NCBI GenBank assembly: GCA_965644295.1 | Contig: CBFFRP010000426.1 | Coordinates: 62,001-126,000 of the forward strand | Reading direction: 5' to 3' | DNA length: 64,000 nt | From: Paraphysomonas bandaiensis | Lineage: Eukaryota; Chrysophyceae | In this document: positions 22,601-33,578 of the stretch, one piece after another | Layout of the letters: every line of letters begins with the position of its first letter | How positions within the stretch are numbered: the stretch's first letter is position 1 | Program-made: the position numbers and the translations under genes | The notes under the pieces: generated by a model | Seen by the model: only the letters and a program-made list of their open reading frames with translations | Database searches by the model: none | What the model was told of the DNA's origin: nothing

Positions 22601-23114
22601 CTACGTTGAGCCTTTAATATGCATGATGATATCTACATTGGAGCTTGTCGCCACCTTGTGTGTCTTTTTTATTGCAAGCCATAGCGATAGTGGATCTTTC
22701 GTTGCGTTGAACTCTTGATATTCGTCTAATAGTTTTATAGCGTCGTGAGATTCGTTGCTCAGGTGCTGTATCATGAATCCGTACAGTGGTGTTCTGTTCT
22801 TGACCATTTCTCCTATGGCCCGAGATCTTCTGATGCATTGATCTTCGATCTCCTTGTACCCGATGGGGTCTGTCCTCTGGTTGACATCCCTGGTGTCGGG
22901 TCTCGGTGGCTCGTAGTACTCGTCGGTTTCTAGCATCTTTGCAAGGTCTCCGTACCTCACCATGGCTTCGGTCACCAATTTCTGCTTGAAGATAGGCAGA
23001 TTACAGTTTGCACCATATCTTAGCATTGGCACTGCGTCATAACTAACTGTCAGACTCTTGTCTTCTTCCAGATCTTGGATATCTGGGATATCTCTCTTTT
23101 GTCGTTTTCTTCAT
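22601..23114 (-). pseudogene. Truncated copia Gag fragment
   Basis: The frame 22601-23032 (MPMLRYGANCNLPIFKQ, KLLDEYQEFNATKDPLSLWL) matches the first about 165 residues of Gag in the element at 34461 (VPTLRYGANSNFATFKQ, KLLDEYELMNRTKDPLLLWL). The original start codon at 23114 is out of frame with it and reaches a stop quickly, so a frameshift has broken it. Similarity ends near 22610; the rest of the element is missing. Confidence 0.85.
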
Positions 23115-23126
23115 AATTTCCTCTTA

Positions 23127-23545
23127 CGCAGAGAAAAAACACGGTACTCAGTCGGAAGTTACGGATACTACAGATCAATAAACGGACGGAATATCCCCGT
23201 TGCCTTTTTACACAGTCTACACTACAGGTAGGAATTCCTAGTCAAAAAGCAGGTAACTCGTTAGTAGAGGAAATTATGCTTCTATCCTACAGCCGTACAA
23301 AATATAACACCATACACCTCTATGTGCCCTATGCATATCTTACGTATCGGTATCCTTCGTATATTTTTGTTCCAAGATGCCTCTAGTATTGAGGCAATAA
23401 TCATCTGTATTCTAGCCGTACTTGTATCACAGTTATATAGAGGATATTTGATTCCATTTATTTCCGAAAAATAAGATGCTGACTACTGATACGTATACAG
23501 TCACTTCAAGTACTAAACTGAAAAGACAATCCTCATTCTGCTCTG
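23127..23545 (-). repeat. Decayed copia LTR (antisense), interrupted by a MITE
   Basis: Read on the minus strand it aligns with most of the 287-bp LTR at 34162-34448, including the ACACCATACACCTCTATGTG word and the 3' end CTCTGCG, followed as there by GTAAGAGGAAATTATG. The alignment is broken by 151 bp of inserted DNA at 23343-23493. The outer end near 23545 is approximate. Confidence 0.85.
23343..23493. mobile_element. 151-bp MITE with TA target duplication
   Basis: The ends are CGTATCGGTA and (reverse complement) CGTATCAGTA, 9 of 10 matching. It is flanked by TA at 23341-23342 and 23494-23495. The uninterrupted LTR at 34.2 kb shows the empty site CTTATACAG with a single TA. These features fit a Tc1/mariner-type non-autonomous element. 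Confidence 0.85.
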
Positions 23546-23647
23546 TCTGATTTCTCTTCAGTGAGGTTCGATTCTAAGTAAGTTGGTTTATTTCTTCTAT
23601 TACTTTTCGACTCTTTTCGACTCCATTATTGGAATTGGAAATATTGC

Positions 23648-24301
23648 ATGATTCGTTTTCTGTTTAAAAGAAGCAAAATATACAAATCTAAATCATCGAT
23701 TAACTTATTACGAAATTATTGCGTTTTGTTGTCGAAAAAGAAAAGCGCTTTGCCCATTGGTTTTTATTATTTCGAAGAAGCTCACGAGGTAGGTTTTGAT
23801 GATGAAGCCGGAGTGATATATCGGGTGGGTCTAAATATTACTGAAAATGGAAAATTTAAACTCATAATTCATGGTCAAAACACTGATGATTGCATGTTTG
23901 TGACCACTTTTAATCGTACTATTTTCACTGGAGTCGCATGTATTCAAAATGATCGTGTTGCTTTACAGTACAATGGTACAGCACGATTTTCAACTGGGGA
24001 ACTATCTGGAGTAGCAGGCCAGCCCATAGCTCGTGTTGGTTTCGATTCAAATAATACCCATCAGCTTGAAGTACATAACGAAAAGAGGGAGTCTTTAATT
24101 CTTATGGATTCTGTTAAACTTAGGCTGTTACTTCCTCGTGTTAAAAGGTTTAGCTTTCCTATGACGGAATGTATAATGACGAAGAGAGAAAAATGTAAAT
24201 TGGATGTAATCTGTCAACGGAGTATTAGAAAAGAAGGGGAGCGTATATGTTACTTACATGGCTGCGCAGGCGATGTTGGTTGTAAAGATATTATTGAATA
24301 A
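23648..24301 (+). CDS. Hypothetical protein, 217 aa
   Basis: An intact frame starting MIRFLFKRSKIYKSKSS, with a basic N-terminus, a middle part rich in beta-type sequence (VIYRVGLNITENGKFKLIIHG, FNRTIFTGVACIQNDRVALQ) and several late Cys residues (CYLHGCAGDVGCKD). No family recognised. Its length and even composition make it better than a chance frame in AT-rich DNA, but splicing has not been resolved and it may be one exon of something larger. Confidence 0.4.
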   Translation: MIRFLFKRSKIYKSKSSINLLRNYCVLLSKKKSALPIGFYYFEEAHEVGFDDEAGVIYRVGLNITENGKFKLIIHGQNTDDCMFVTTFNRTIFTGVACIQNDRVALQYNGTARFSTGELSGVAGQPIARVGFDSNNTHQLEVHNEKRESLILMDSVKLRLLLPRVKRFSFPMTECIMTKREKCKLDVICQRSIRKEGERICYLHGCAGDVGCKDIIE

Positions 24302-25152
24302 CTCGCGAATCATTCATGTGCATGATAACTTTACACGAAGCGTATATCTAGCATTATTTAATCGGAAGGTGAAAGGGACATCGTAAACTGCGAGGTTCTC
24401 TATTTTAGGTAACTCAAGTGATCACCATGTAATCATAAACGACGACTACCACCCACTTTCTACCTGCTGCAGATGATTGATTTATGAGTCTTCTCAATGT
24501 TTCGCATTTATTTTCATCTCAATCCAAGTCCTGTCAGGATTACCATTATTTCAAAAACAAGTAAAATAATTTCATTTATATCATAATATTCCAAAAATTT
24601 AGAATTGGTAGCTAGTAGTCCGGCACTACCGTGTAGATAATGGGACAGATTTATAATTGGTTTTCTTGGACTTCAATAATGTCAATTGTACGTAAGAACC
24701 ATAAAATGATAGTGATTTTATTTTATTAACATGTAGCAGAGCTGAACTTACAGAACTAGCTACTACTTGACTCGGCTTTCTAATATTTTTTCAGAAAATT
24801 TAAGCGAAAGTGTAGATCTTCTACGATTCAATAAGCAAAAAAAATATCCTGTCTGCCGTTTCCTCTCCTCGTCACCTTGCTTTGAAAATCACATGGTGAG
24901 ATAACTAGCTAGTATGGGTTCTGGAATGACTTGAAGTTCGTGGAACGAATCTTGTCTGTTGCCTTTATGCCCTTGTTTTCTTTACGGTAGCTATAGCTAC
25001 TCTTTACTATACACAATAATTCAACATCTGTTTAATAACCATAATTTTAATATACGAGGCGTTGGTTCGAAGAAAAGGTTTGTCTGACAAAAAACCCTCG
25101 TCTACGTAGGCACTTTTATTTGCACCTCTTATGAATCACTTTTACATTATGC
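24302..25152. other. No recognisable gene
   Basis: AT-rich DNA with no open frame of note and no recognised repeat. Confidence 0.5.
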
Positions 25153-25436
25153 TGCCCCATTCTGAGCGCGTACTTAGGTAGAGCCGGGTGGGGGCCGGGT
25201 GGGTACCTAACTAATACTTGATTTAAGTCCCATACGTTATTAGCTAGCTACCTACTGAACCCAACTAGCTACATCATTATCACACGGTATTCAGCGCTGA
25301 ATATGCAGTGAGACCCCGAGTGGGGAACTGCTGAACTGAGCAATGTGTACATAGATAGAAGTGTGCGGTCGCAACACTCAGCAGCACCCACTAGGGGGCC
25401 TTACGCAGTGATTAGTTACGCTGTCAGTATGGGGCA
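25153..25436. mobile_element. TIR element, copy 2 (284 bp)
   Basis: Same element as 21263-21535, with an 11-bp direct duplication (GGGCCGGGTGG) accounting for the extra length and only a few base differences. Flanks differ from copy 1, so it moved independently. Confidence 0.8.
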
Positions 25437-25511
25437 CCCCCCAGTCCCTATAGATCTACGCATACCATACACACAAAAACAAGCAACGCATAGTATATGC
25501 TGTATTAGGTA

Positions 25512-26012
25512 TTATATATAATGGGGAAAACACAATTCACTTATGCTTTCTACCAATATGGATACGTAGTCCATTTTCAGTCTTTGCGACAAAATCACAC
25601 ATTGGGCAGAGATGACATTACCTGCACATACATTAAACTTGGCCTCCTCTTCCTCCTTCTTTGTTCTCCGTTCTTTTGCCTTCTTTTTTAGAGCATCCTC
25701 CCGCATCTTGGGGTCATATCCATGTTCATATGGGTGGAGTAAGTGCATGAAACAAGCGTGTTCGTCCTCCCTCTCCTTTGTTCTCCGTTCTTCTGCCTTT
25801 TCTAGAGCATCCTCCCGCATCTTGGGGTCATATCCATGTTCATATGGGTGGAGTAAGTGCATGAAACAAGCGTGTTCGTCCTCCCTCTTCTTTGTTCTCC
25901 GTTCTTCTGCCTTTTCTAGAGCATACTCCCGCATCTTGGGGTCATATCCATGTTCATATGGGTGTAAACGGAGTAAGTGAATGAAACGCGCGTGTCCGTC
26001 CTCGCTCTTCAT
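25512..26012 (-). CDS. Charged tandem-repeat protein
   Basis: A 166-aa frame with about three and a half copies of a roughly 40-aa unit (EHACFMHLLHPYEHGYDPKM then REDALEKAEERRTKKRED) and an unrelated tail. The unit is highly charged and helical. Upstream, 26030-26158 carries a degenerate earlier unit (EHHGFDINERKELL) in another frame, so the gene is either frameshifted or has an unresolved intron near 26020-26035. No family recognised. The near-identity of units at DNA level points to recent expansion. Confidence 0.5.
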   Translation of the reverse strand: MKSEDGHARFIHLLRLHPYEHGYDPKMREYALEKAEERRTKKREDEHACFMHLLHPYEHGYDPKMREDALEKAEERRTKEREDEHACFMHLLHPYEHGYDPKMREDALKKKAKERRTKKEEEEAKFNVCAGNVISAQCVILSQRLKMDYVSILVESISELCFPHYI

Positions 26013-26538
26013 TATTCTTCGTTCTTCTGCACTAGTAAGAGTTCTTTTCGCTCATTGATGTCGAATCCATGATGTTCAAATGATGGCTTCGATGATGACG
26101 AGCAATTACGAAGCATGTACCGACGCCCCCTAAAACGCCTATTCTCGTGTTGCACCATAATATTCTTTCTCTTCACCCCTCGTTTTGACTTGAGATCATC
26201 TATCGTAAAAAGCTGATATATATCATTGATAAAAAAGTAACATACATAAAAGATAAGGGGGTTACACTTTAGATGATGATGACTTCAATCTCTCCTACGG
26301 ATGTCCACTCTCTTCTTTCATGTATCGGTAAACGAAGTCATTAGGCAATGAAGAAGACGAGGTGTGGCAAAGACAACGATTTCATTTTATATCCATTCAA
26401 CTGGAAAATGGAGGCAATCAACTGGCCCAAGTAGTATCAATGTTACAACTGACATTAGAAAACGACATCAAGTATTTCTATATTGTTCAGTATATATGGA
26501 ACCGTGTGTAGTGAGTAGCCTTGATTTTTCCTGAAATA

Positions 26539-26977
26539 CAGATGGGAAGTTCGTTGCAATCGCCGACGCCAGCAGATATTATGCCACGATATTATTGATT
26601 TTGAAAATATTCTTGACACAGCATTTATTATTCCAGATTTTGCTCATGATGTAATTGTTGGAAAGCCGAATGCAATAGTAGATAGATTTTGGTATATTCC
26701 AAGGAAATTCTTTGATCGTTGTGGGTGGAATGATTTGGAAAATTCCGACTATAATCGGACCGATGATATGGAGGTATATACAGGAGCCATATTATGAACA
26801 GGAATGGCTCTAGTGCAATAGAAATGCAGCGCGATATATTATGCAAGAAATAACCATGCTGCAAATAACATGATCGATTCTGACACTGGTGACTCCGTAC
26901 TTTCTGAAGACGAAAGTACAACGAGTAGTAGTATATCTAGTGCCAGTATCTCTGATAGTGAAGGTGACGGCATGTAA
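26539..26977 (+). other. Possible gene fragment
   Basis: Plus-strand pieces look protein-like: FENILDTAFIIPDFAHDVIV and RFWYIPRKFFDRCGWNDLE, then, after a possible 48-nt GT-AG intron at about 26772-26819, a Ser/Asp-rich end (DESTTSSSISSASISDSEG) and a stop. No start or family could be fixed. The intervals 26160-26538 and 26978-27294 show nothing. Confidence 0.3.
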
Positions 26978-27294
26978 TTCTATAATTTATATTCCCCTGC
27001 TTATTTAAGTGACGTTAAAAGTCATTCTTCACAACTATAGTACAACTTACTGACAATGGAATTGATTGCTCTAGCCAGATAGGCATAGTGCTTTATCCGT
27101 CCTTTACTTAAAAAGGCTGAAAAATTTAGTAGGCTCAACTGCCATTTTTAAATTGTGATAGAGCCTTCCGCATAATTTAGAAGGTGCCAATAGTAGTTTA
27201 TAGTTTGGTAGCAACGTCGGCTAAATTTAGTTGGGACAATAAATCGTACCCTGAATATAGGATTCCTCTTAATATAAGAGGATATATGTACAAT

Positions 27295-27456
27295 ATAATG
27301 TTCAATGAAATATATCATGAATTGAATTAATCATTTTATCTGTTGAAGATACTTGATCGTCATCATAATGATAATGACGACGTTATGATGACGATCACGT
27401 ATCTTCGACAGATACTCTCTCTAATTCAGTTCATGGTATATTTCATTGAACATTAT
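27295..27456. repeat. Large inverted repeat (hairpin)
   Basis: Arms of about 75-80 nt pair around a short centre near 27376. The innermost 22 or so bases (GAAGATACTTGATCGTCATC and its complement) are almost perfect, and the outer ends ATAATGTTCAATGAAATATA also mirror each other. This could be a folded RNA, a small foldback element or an extrusion-prone site. Confidence 0.75.
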
Positions 27457-27738
27457 AACTCACAGATACAATCATGTATTAAGCTGAATCCTAATAGTGA
27501 CAAAATAAGATCGTCGTACGAGAAATGAGTGGTAGTAGAGACAAAATGAAATTGATGAATGATAAGAGATGATATTGATTATAATTTATAATTTTCAGCA
27601 TTGTGTATAAGTTACCTGCTGTTGTTAAGTTAATACTTCTCATATAATGTCAAACTACCAATGCAATACGAAACCCATGCTGCAATGTTATTACTATCAC
27701 CACTAAAATTTACCACACAATGCTACCGCAATTCCTAA

Positions 27739-29069
27739 CTAGTTACTGTCTACATTATGCTTATCCATGTATCTCGTAATAATATAAAGCTGAACAAATA
27801 TTTTACCGGCAGCTGTGGTGACAAGCCGCTCTCTGTCTTGCCATGCAGAATCGTATATCGGTTCGTGGGTAAGAAGTGCCGGAACTCTTCCTAAGAAATA
27901 CGAATCCATTTCCTCGCTCTTGCTTCCTACAGGTCTCCAAAGACTTATCTAGTAAAACAGGAAATTATACGAAAATTATAGTGATGCATACGTACACACA
28001 ACTCCAAACATCGCATATTATACATGAGCATGAAATATAAGTTATGACTTTTCACCCACCTCTATGTTATGTAGGCCTGGAGTAGTCGGTAGGTGAGCAA
28101 ACCCATATCCACCTAATATGCGCCGGCCGTGTATATCCAATCGATAAGTCTGAACACAGAGACGCAACGAGCCCCAGGCCTGACATAGTGTAATAAAATG
28201 AAAATTATTACGGATAGAAAAACTTCGAACTCACCTGCATGCCGGCTTCTGCGAAATGCAAATCCAGAGGGTGGTCGAAGGGGAAACACTCTGAGGAATA
28301 ATCGTGTTGTGCGTATGATACCTGGGTCTGGCCCTGCAAGTCGCCCCCTAAATGCCTCCAACTTGCGGCATGGTCCACACGCCATCTGCACAACGTCAAT
28401 GAGATCCAATACGTGATTAAGATACAATAATTGGTCTTGCCTACAGCTTCCGCCTTCGTTCTGCTCCTGAGCGATATTCTGGCCCGAGACTATTTTGCCA
28501 ATAAAATGAAGTTCTGGAAGAGACTCCACATGAAGTCGGTCGAGTTTCTTGTGTCGCATTTTTATAGCCCCAATCGGATTTGTTCGGATTGGCTCAAGTA
28601 CACGAAGTGGTCCCGCTTCTATATCCTTTTGAAGTTGATCTTTCTCTCCTTTATCATGCAAGTTGGCAGTGGCTCCATCTTCTTCGTGGGTACCGCTGTC
28701 TGGAGCATTCCTACTACCCCGAGAAGTTGGCTTGTCCTCCTTGTCCCCACCAGAATCCTTTTGTCCAGAAGTATTACCTCTGCTACGTCCGCGACTTAAC
28801 TTCGATCCAGATGCCGAATCTCCATCAGCAGTCATCTCCAAACCTTCATTATCTGAGTCTGGCTTTTCTTCACGATGTGGTTTAGCTTCTTCTCCATCTG
28901 CAGGATCATCTCGTTTACGGAAGTTTCTCCGTATACGTCCTCCAGTCCGAGGCTGTGCTGCAGGCTCAGATGTTACTGTATTATCTCCATCACGACTACG
29001 ACTAGGACCACTTATTCCACCATCTGATTCAGTTGGTACATCATTACGAGAACGACGTAATCTTGACAT
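27739..29069 (-). CDS. B9 domain protein, B9D2-like (ciliary transition zone)
   Basis: Four exons (28441-29069, 28235-28385, 28060-28179, 27739-27948) give 369 aa. B9D2 is part of the MKS module that gates entry into cilia. The B9 domain starts near residue 190 (ELHFIGKIVSG) and continues CRWRVDHAASWRHLGGDLQG, HPLDLHF, GGYGFAHLPTTPGLHNIE, then WRPVGS and the end KIFVQLYIITRYMDKHNV. WRPVG favours B9D2 over B9D1. Animal B9D2 is about 175 aa; here about 160-190 extra N-terminal residues are disordered, Arg/Ser/Asp-rich. Intron 1 (28386-28440) begins with GC (AG|GCAAG), and only this splice restores the domain. The other introns are GT-AG of 55 and 111 nt. Confidence 0.9.
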
Positions 29070-30833
29070 TGTTTTCTATATGATGTCTGACTCAGATACA
29101 CATAGTGAGATAGGCAACAGTGTGATTGTATGATGAGAATGAATTTATTTATATAGAAATGATGGTAGAGATTACTATAAGAGGTAAAGGTAGCTTCATA
29201 TGTATGTATGTATATGTATGTATGTATGTGTAGTTAGAGTGACTTTAATTTCAAATCATATCAGAGTTCAGTTTACCATACTGCTGTATGCTGAAGCATG
29301 TATATGTATCGGGTAGGTACACAGCAGCCTATATATTATAGTGTATGTGTGTATGTGTGTATGTGTATGGAGAATACAGCAGTCGGCAGTGTATCATCTA
29401 TCTACTACATGTACAGGAGTATACTGCAGTTGTACTTGAAATTTGAAAAGTCAAAAAATGACAATGATGTGGAATAGTTGGAAACCCCATATATTCCATT
29501 CAATTTATAGGAGGAAGTTTAGGGTTTGTAGTAATATGCCTTTTTTGTAATTGATTTTCTGGAATTTTGTACCTACATATCTTCATCTTATAGGAAATCT
29601 CTGTAAGAAAGACACTACAATATTTTCACAAGGAGATTATCGCTCATTCCAATGATGAACTGTTACATATACATGAATGCATAAGTATTGATCAATCTAT
29701 ATACACTGTTCAGGAAAAGAAAGAGAATGATACCTAGATTATAGTCAACATATATGCAAATGATCACAATATATGCAGAGATGAGCATCATACAATGCAC
29801 TCATATTAGCGTTGTCAAATAGCAGTGGGAATTATCATGTAGATGACACCGATGAACTTATGAACACTCAGGAAGGGTACAGCAGATGAAGCGATGCTAG
29901 CAATGCTCATTCAGGCTAAAAATGAACATTACTTTTGTTCAATGTGTACAGAATACCACTAACAATGATGAATATTTGTTATTGATCCACAGGTCAGGTG
30001 CATGGGGTATGGAATCCGAGTATATGTCCGAATAGTCAGCACTACAAGAGCATGGACTCAAGATTGTTCGGAGATGATTACATCCCATCAATAACAGTCA
30101 AAATGCTCAAGTTTTTACATGTTCCTAATGTATACTTCTAACACAACAGTTTTATGACTATCACCACACTATGCACTTGTATTAGGCTATATTTTTTCTA
30201 CATTGAGATACGTTTCTACTTTTTGAATACCAGTGTGTCATATGATATACACAGTGCGAGAAAAACTAGTGTTAATTATATTTATACATGGTAACAAGTA
30301 GTTGTAATACTATGTGTGTGTTTGTGGAAAGTTATTAGAAGTATTATGTAAATTGATAAGAGATAGAGAGTAAGTAAGTATCAACTAAGATAGCTATATG
30401 GCCATTAGGCATTAGCCACTAAGGGCAATAAGTGACCATCATCCTTAATATTTTCCAAATATATTTTAATATTATGTTCTCAAACTAAATATTAAATAAT
30501 TTCCAATTAATTGCATCCTTCCAGAGAGCAATTAATTATATTGCAATTAATTGTTACGCAGCCCTTGTAAGGATGCATTGCCTTTTAAGTCACAAGCTTG
30601 TTGTCTACGACCTACGACTAAGTAAAGACTAACCTATATAGCTGACTTCACTTATTTCGCAATTCACAAGATCATATTGTTTCCATATTTTCTATTTTAT
30701 CTCTTATTGCTCACACAAAAAAATATCGTCTGTGATGAATATTCAGTATCTAATTTTTACAGAGTTAAGTGTAGGAAACAAAATAGTATATTACAGCATG
30801 ACAGAAATATCTTCACAAAGAGAACACTCAGCG
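29070..30833. other. Intergenic, repeat-poor; one hAT-type end
   Basis: No gene seen. It contains short TATG/TGTG runs near 29200 and 29340. At about 30505-30560 lies an AT-rich stretch ending TTGTTACGCAGCCCTT, the terminus type of the hAT element at 42441. Confidence 0.5.
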
Positions 30834-33578
30834 TTATCGCTTGCTCTTAATATCTAAAATGCTCTGTACATTTCGGTGAATGGAGTGTGGACTCACAATT
30901 GCATTTAGTATATCATGAGCTTCTGTATAGAAAGTCGGAGACCAATCTAATTGCCGACTCTCGAGTAAAGCTAACAGTTTGTCCCACACCAGGACAATTT
31001 CTTCGTACTCAGTACTCAATGTCTGTAATCCACGTAGCATTTGGATCGCATGCATGCCGTTGATTGCGCTAGAATTAGTTGAACCCATTTTTTCTGCTAC
31101 TTCTCGCAGGAACGAACGTACTGTTTCACTGCTGCCGGTCGACGAGCTCAATCCAAGCACCATGTGACTACTATGTTCGAATTCAGGCACAGAGTCATTA
31201 TCGCGAAGGCAGAGCACCAGTTGTTCTAGTGTTTCGAGAGCAACTGGACAATTATCGGTATTAATGTTCTGGAAACCAAGTGTAATACTCGCAATCTCAC
31301 TAGGGTCTAACTTGCCTTGAGTACTGATTAAATTGGTCAGCAAGGTATTAAGGACACGAATGAGATCTGAAACCTCTTCCATGCAGTACGTGGAGCTCAT
31401 ATTCCGTAAAGAATAATAGCAGTTGCCAATATCCATACATTCCAGTAACATATTACCGGGATACTGCGTAATAGATCGGTGGAGAATAAGTGTGGCATTT
31501 TTTAAAGTTTTCCGTACAATGGCATGTTCATTGCTCATATTTGCAAGTCCACTCAAAACTGCGGATATCGGAAAACCCCATATATCACTATCTGAAGACG
31601 ACAAATTGAGACTGTAATCGAGGTTGTGAAGAAGAGATACGACATGCTCGCTATCAAGAGACATACGGTTAAGGCCAGACATACATATGCGATATTGTCG
31701 TGGTGACAAACGTATCTGATTCTCGCCTGTATGGTTTTCAAATATATCCTCGACAAACGATAGAATATCTGACACAACGATGTGGGACTCCGATTTGTCG
31801 TGGAGACTACAAACTATCCTGCAAATTTCCCGTGTTTTAAAACTACCTGAAGAGGGTGTTGAAATGGACATATTTTCCCCAACTTTCTGCAATAATTCCC
31901 ATATGAGAGCCATCAATCGCCTAACCTCTGGATATTCAGTACTCATACCCCGCACACCCCATAGGGCCCCTGTGATGTCTCTCAAAGTGACTCTGGTGGA
32001 GTTATACTTCGACTTGGATTGATGCCTGCTTGCTGCTGAAGACCCGTCGTCTATACCTATGTCTGAACTAATGGAGGCTGTGGCCACATAGCAGTCACAC
32101 AAAACAGTGAGGAGAGTCCTCAGCTCCGAGTGTTGTTTATTAGAATTAGAGAATTCATCGGGATGAGGAAGACGCATATGGTTTAGAGAATAGACGCACT
32201 TACAAAATTGAGAGGGAGTTAAACGGAGAGGCTCAATACGATTGCTAGTCATAATTTTAGAAGCAAAGCACGATAACGACCGCGTCACAACTTCACATTG
32301 CCCAATCACTTGACTATTCCATTGATTTGACTGAGTGTATGCGTTTCCACTACTGAAAAACCCATTGAATATACTAGTAACTACTATCCCGTTGAAAACG
32401 TACCGACTCGATTCCTCTGAGGTATCAAGGTATCTGTCTGTGAGGGTAGCAAGCAGCATATCCGCCCCATGTGAAGAAAGTGATATGTTCTGCAAGCCAG
32501 AAAACATCATCCCAACTTCTTGGGCTCGAACGTTGTCACCCATAGATGGACGACTAGAGATGTGTCGGGAAATAGCAGACACAAGCCTTCGAACAGGTGG
32601 GTGCTGCAAATGCATATTGCTCATGCCAAACAAAATCAAAGCAATACAAGAGCTTGGGATATTTCCTTCATATAACTCGAATTTCTCTGCTAAGCTATCA
32701 ATTACGGATTGCACTTCGACAGCAGTAGAACTCATGTGGCGTAGTCCATACATTGCCACGCCAAGATCCCGGTGAGTGAAAGGATCGCTGCATTGTCGTA
32801 TGTGAGGCGCTAGCGCCTTGAGTACTTCTCGCACCTCCAGATCACGTGAGGTCATCTCTTTGAGGCCGTAGAGGGAGTTGCTAATGACTAACGGGGAGAA
32901 TTTTTCGTCAATAGCACAGATTTTCTGTGCAAGAAGGTGCAGTAAACTACGCACACCAGGTATACCACAGTGCATTTTCTGTAGACCATAAAGCGCATTG
33001 CTGCACTCTTGTGGTCTTAAAATACATTTTGACATTCGCATCTTTAGCAGCAGGGCTTTTAAAACTTCACCAACTGCTGGGGAATTACCGGACATGTTTT
33101 GAAGGCCGTAGAGACAATTGCCAATAGACTGTCCAGTAAATTCACCTTGTGCGTGGGGTATACGCCGAGACAATTCAGTCAGGAGAGCACCGATAGCTGT
33201 ACTGGATGAGTTTAACTTATGAACACTATACAATAGGTTAGATATCTGTCTGCTGGTGAAACATATAGGAACACTCTTGAGAGCTCTCCCTATCTTATGT
33301 ATCTCCTTATCAGATAACACCACACCTTTACGAGTTGATCGATAGAAGACATTAATGAGATCATTGTGATGCATAATATGTGAATATCTATTAATATATT
33401 GACATACTTGAGTAGAATTAATCGGCTGTTGAGACAATAGACGATTCCCCTCTTTGGCTATCTGAGACTTATCCTTTAAGAGCCCATATGATCGTATGAT
33501 TGGCTGTCGTAGTGCTGATTGATTGTATTTTCTTCCAAGAGATAAACACTGTAGTGATATATATCGATATGTATTCAT
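30834..33578 (-). CDS. Helical-repeat protein, probably organellar RNA metabolism
   Basis: 914 aa, single exon. After a basic, hydroxylated N-terminus (MNTYRYISLQCLSLGRKYNQ) that looks like a mitochondrial presequence, a unit of about 35-45 residues repeats some 15-18 times around a core of the type N-A/S-L-Y-G-L-Q/K-x-M: NCLYGLQNMSG, NALYGLQKMH, NSLYGLKEMTS, AMYGLRHMSS, GALWGVRGMST, AVLSGLANMSN, NCYYSLRNMSS. Each unit looks like a helical pair, as in PPR, OPR or HPR proteins. Families with this core are known in several protist groups, where related proteins act on organelle RNA. I see no RAP domain at the C-terminus. The role is inferred from architecture only. Confidence 0.75.
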   Translation of the reverse strand: MNTYRYISLQCLSLGRKYNQSALRQPIIRSYGLLKDKSQIAKEGNRLLSQQPINSTQVCQYINRYSHIMHHNDLINVFYRSTRKGVVLSDKEIHKIGRALKSVPICFTSRQISNLLYSVHKLNSSSTAIGALLTELSRRIPHAQGEFTGQSIGNCLYGLQNMSGNSPAVGEVLKALLLKMRMSKCILRPQECSNALYGLQKMHCGIPGVRSLLHLLAQKICAIDEKFSPLVISNSLYGLKEMTSRDLEVREVLKALAPHIRQCSDPFTHRDLGVAMYGLRHMSSTAVEVQSVIDSLAEKFELYEGNIPSSCIALILFGMSNMHLQHPPVRRLVSAISRHISSRPSMGDNVRAQEVGMMFSGLQNISLSSHGADMLLATLTDRYLDTSEESSRYVFNGIVVTSIFNGFFSSGNAYTQSNQWNSQVIGQCEVVTRSLSCFASKIMTSNRIEPLRLTPSQFCKCVYSLNHMRLPHPDEFSNSNKQHSELRTLLTVLCDCYVATASISSDIGIDDGSSAASRHQSKSKYNSTRVTLRDITGALWGVRGMSTEYPEVRRLMALIWELLQKVGENMSISTPSSGSFKTREICRIVCSLHDKSESHIVVSDILSFVEDIFENHTGENQIRLSPRQYRICMSGLNRMSLDSEHVVSLLHNLDYSLNLSSSDSDIWGFPISAVLSGLANMSNEHAIVRKTLKNATLILHRSITQYPGNMLLECMDIGNCYYSLRNMSSTYCMEEVSDLIRVLNTLLTNLISTQGKLDPSEIASITLGFQNINTDNCPVALETLEQLVLCLRDNDSVPEFEHSSHMVLGLSSSTGSSETVRSFLREVAEKMGSTNSSAINGMHAIQMLRGLQTLSTEYEEIVLVWDKLLALLESRQLDWSPTFYTEAHDILNAIVSPHSIHRNVQSILDIKSKR

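Noticed and set aside
23560-23590. GGTTCGATTC resembling a tRNA T-arm
   Set aside because: No matching A-box, anticodon arm or acceptor stem can be built around it.
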